Shown one piece after another: positions 5,650 through 6,868 of a DNA stretch of 6,868 bases. Made by a program: the position numbers and the translations under genes. Positions within the stretch are counted from its first letter, which is position 1, and every line of letters begins with the position of its first letter. The notes below the pieces were generated by a model, which worked only from the letters and a program-made list of their open reading frames with translations, was not told the DNA's origin and did no database searches. This stretch comes from Cellvibrionales bacterium (lineage in GTDB: Bacteria; Pseudomonadota; Gammaproteobacteria; Pseudomonadales; JAHEGP01), in the NCBI GenBank assembly GCA_024645065.1, contig JAHEGP010000175.1:1-6868 (forward strand). Direction: 5' to 3'.

Positions 5650-6135
5650 TCAATCTTGCATCTGCCTGATTCGCTTAACAGCCTGAGGCCAAGGTAACCT
5701 GCGACCTGCAGCTTTCATTTTGGCGTATGCTTCAAGTGCCTGGTTGGTATTGATGACACCTTGCTGAACTAATTCCTCAACAAGCCAAAGTGTGCCGCGC
5801 ACGTCGATCAACTCAGCTTGGGCCGCATCACGAAGATCCTTATCGCCGGAAAGCAAAGGGCAACTCTCTTGCTGCGCCAGCAACAAAGCGAATACATCGG
5901 TTGTGCTCGGCTTAGCATACTTTGCTTTTATTGCGGATACTCGGGAAAGGGATTTCGCAGAAAGCTCCCTCAAACTTAACCCCAGTTCACAAAGGTGCGA
6001 ATGCTGATCCTCCAGCTCTTCGTAATACAAAACATCCGGCACGCAGAACTCGTAGGGCAGCTTGAAAAAGAGGGTGACGAGGCCACCTTCTTCTATATCA
6101 ATTAAAATATTCGCATCACTGATTAACAGCTGCAC
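5650..6135 (-). CDS. PIN-domain protein (putative RNase toxin of the ImmA/IrrE-linked module)
   Basis: The product has 161 residues. The N-terminus L-L-I-S-D7-A-N-I-L-I-D starts the PIN fold. Further acidic candidates for the metal site are Glu39/Glu40 in Y-Y-E-E-L, Asp80 in S-T-T-D-V-F-A, and Asp98/Asp100 in L-S-G-D-K-D-L. Spacing and order fit the four-acid Mg2+/Mn2+ centre of PIN ribonucleases such as VapC toxins. The C-terminal 40 residues are a basic helical tail (K-R-I-R-Q at the end). The start is a GTG at 6133-6135, preceded by GGAGG at an ideal 6-nt distance and lying inside the 3' end of the upstream gene; the 20-bp overlap implies translational coupling. PIN proteins paired with ImmA/IrrE regulators are a recurrent toxin-antitoxin-like or mobile-element arrangement. 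RNase activity and toxicity are inferred, not shown. Confidence 0.8.
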   Translation of the reverse strand: MQLLISDANILIDIEEGGLVTLFFKLPYEFCVPDVLYYEELEDQHSHLCELGLSLRELSAKSLSRVSAIKAKYAKPSTTDVFALLLAQQESCPLLSGDKDLRDAAQAELIDVRGTLWLVEELVQQGVINTNQALEAYAKMKAAGRRLPWPQAVKRIRQMQD

Positions 6136-6868
6136 CCGACGCCTCCAGCTTCCGTGCCTGGTGGAAATGCATTAACGGCATAGCCATCAATTCAGCCGCC
6201 TTTGACTCGCCAACAATCCCTTCACCCAGCGATCGGTAAACAAGCTGCTCAAATAACTGAGTCTCTTCGTGAGGATAGGCGTCGCCAGGCTCCTGCTTGC
6301 GCCAACCGTTTTTCGAAAAAATCATAAACATGCGCTGGCGCAATTTATCACTGATAATGCCGACGTCAGTAGCCCGATAAAGGCAACTCTGCATGCTCAG
6401 GCCAAATTCATGCTTGAGTAAATACAGCTCTCGTGGCTCTAGATTGTGTCGAGAACTACCAAGATGATTACGCAGACTCGCAGCAGGCAACAGAAACGCC
6501 GATGCAAAACGGTGGCAAGCTCGCTCTTCATCCAGGTCGTCAGCCAATCGGTCGTGCAACATCAAATGACCTAACTCATGCGCCATAGTAAATCGCTGAC
6601 GATCCCCCGGCCATTCTTTGGATACGACAATGACAGGCTTACCTGCCACTGTGGCTTGCAATCCATCGAAGTGGGCACCCACCTCAACTTCCGTCACAAT
6701 CACTAAAATGCCGTGCGACTCCAAAGCATCGATTAAGTCAGGAATAGGGTTTAAACCCAAATCCCAAGCGCTACGCAATACCTCGGCGACAGCCTCTATT
6801 TCGTCGTAACGATTGATTCGCTCGGGCAGCCCATTTGGCTGCTCAAACTGGGGAACAGGGAATTCTGG
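6116..6868 (-). CDS. ImmA/IrrE-family metallopeptidase regulator (COG2856), N-terminus beyond the window
   Basis: The frame is open without a stop from the right window edge to TGA at 6116-6118, giving 250 visible residues. The TTG at 6778 is not the true start, because the 30 residues before it belong to the family pattern (F-E-x-P-x-x-L-P-E-R followed by a helix up to A-E-V-L-R). The zinc-peptidase motif H97-E-L-G-H101 (6566-6580) lies in M-A-H-E-L-G-H-L. A probable third ligand, Glu115, lies in E-E-R-A-C-H-R-F-A, followed by F-L-L-P. These are diagnostic of ImmA/IrrE proteases, which cleave repressors or transcription factors. The ending after residue 200 is a helical C-terminal domain. 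Members of this layout usually carry an N-terminal XRE helix-turn-helix, which would lie outside the window and would make this the DNA-binding antitoxin/regulator of the operon with the PIN gene. Confidence 0.85.
   Translation of the reverse strand, partial: PEFPVPQFEQPNGLPERINRYDEIEAVAEVLRSAWDLGLNPIPDLIDALESHGILVIVTEVEVGAHFDGLQATVAGKPVIVVSKEWPGDRQRFTMAHELGHLMLHDRLADDLDEERACHRFASAFLLPAASLRNHLGSSRHNLEPRELYLLKHEFGLSMQSCLYRATDVGIISDKLRQRMFMIFSKNGWRKQEPGDAYPHEETQLFEQLVYRSLGEGIVGESKAAELMAMPLMHFHQARKLEASGAAVNQ

Noticed and set aside
5465..5653. Minus-strand frame of 62 codons across the Fic-PIN junction
   Set aside because: There is no ribosome binding site and no recognisable motif, and it overlaps the Fic C-terminus.
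6776..6778. TTG at 6778 as start of the ImmA/IrrE protein
   Set aside because: Thirty more in-frame residues up to the window edge match the family pattern, so the gene is only partly contained here.

Overview
The window looks like chromosomal DNA of a GC-rich gammaproteobacterium, probably a marine or environmental lineage near Cellvibrionales/Halieaceae or Pseudomonas. This is inferred from the DUF3081 protein, the LON-domain protein and the pairing of a FadI-like thiolase with a high-molecular-weight FabG. No rRNA, tRNA or CRISPR array was seen, and the taxonomic guess is only moderately secure.

Layout. Positions 2-439 (+) hold the 3' part of a ZIP-family metal transporter that begins before the window. 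Directly after its stop, 441-560 (+) encodes an orphan tail of a UvrD/Rep-type helicase, recognisable by motif VI, with no helicase body: a gene remnant. On the minus strand follow a LON substrate-binding-domain protein (568-1221) and a small DUF3081 protein (1264-1521), probably co-transcribed. A non-coding stretch (1522-1787) with a hairpin separates them from the next gene.

The metabolic core is a divergent pair. A FadI/FadA2-like thiolase (1788-3074, -) and a two-domain 'FabG4-type' 3-ketoacyl reductase (3273-4691, +) share a 198-bp intergenic region. It contains a plausible sigma-70 promoter for the thiolase and hairpins or palindromes on both sides. Together they could reduce and thiolytically cleave, or condense, 3-ketoacyl-CoA/ACP intermediates. 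The MaoC-type hydratase often linked to such reductases is not present here.

From about 4692 the character changes to accessory DNA, visibly richer in A+T toward the right end. A Fic-family AMP-transferase (4710-5579, +) keeps an intact catalytic loop but lacks the usual N-terminal third and has a foreign C-terminus. The junction after it (about 5470-5650) may contain an insertion-sequence end. Convergent to it lies a minus-strand module: an ImmA/IrrE zinc-peptidase regulator, cut by the window's right edge, overlapping by 20 bp a PIN-domain protein. This fits a toxin-antitoxin or phage-defence type pair.

I do not see a clearly new system. The best leads are the two gene fragments (helicase tail and clipped Fic) and the ImmA/IrrE-PIN pair at the edge of what looks like a small accessory region.
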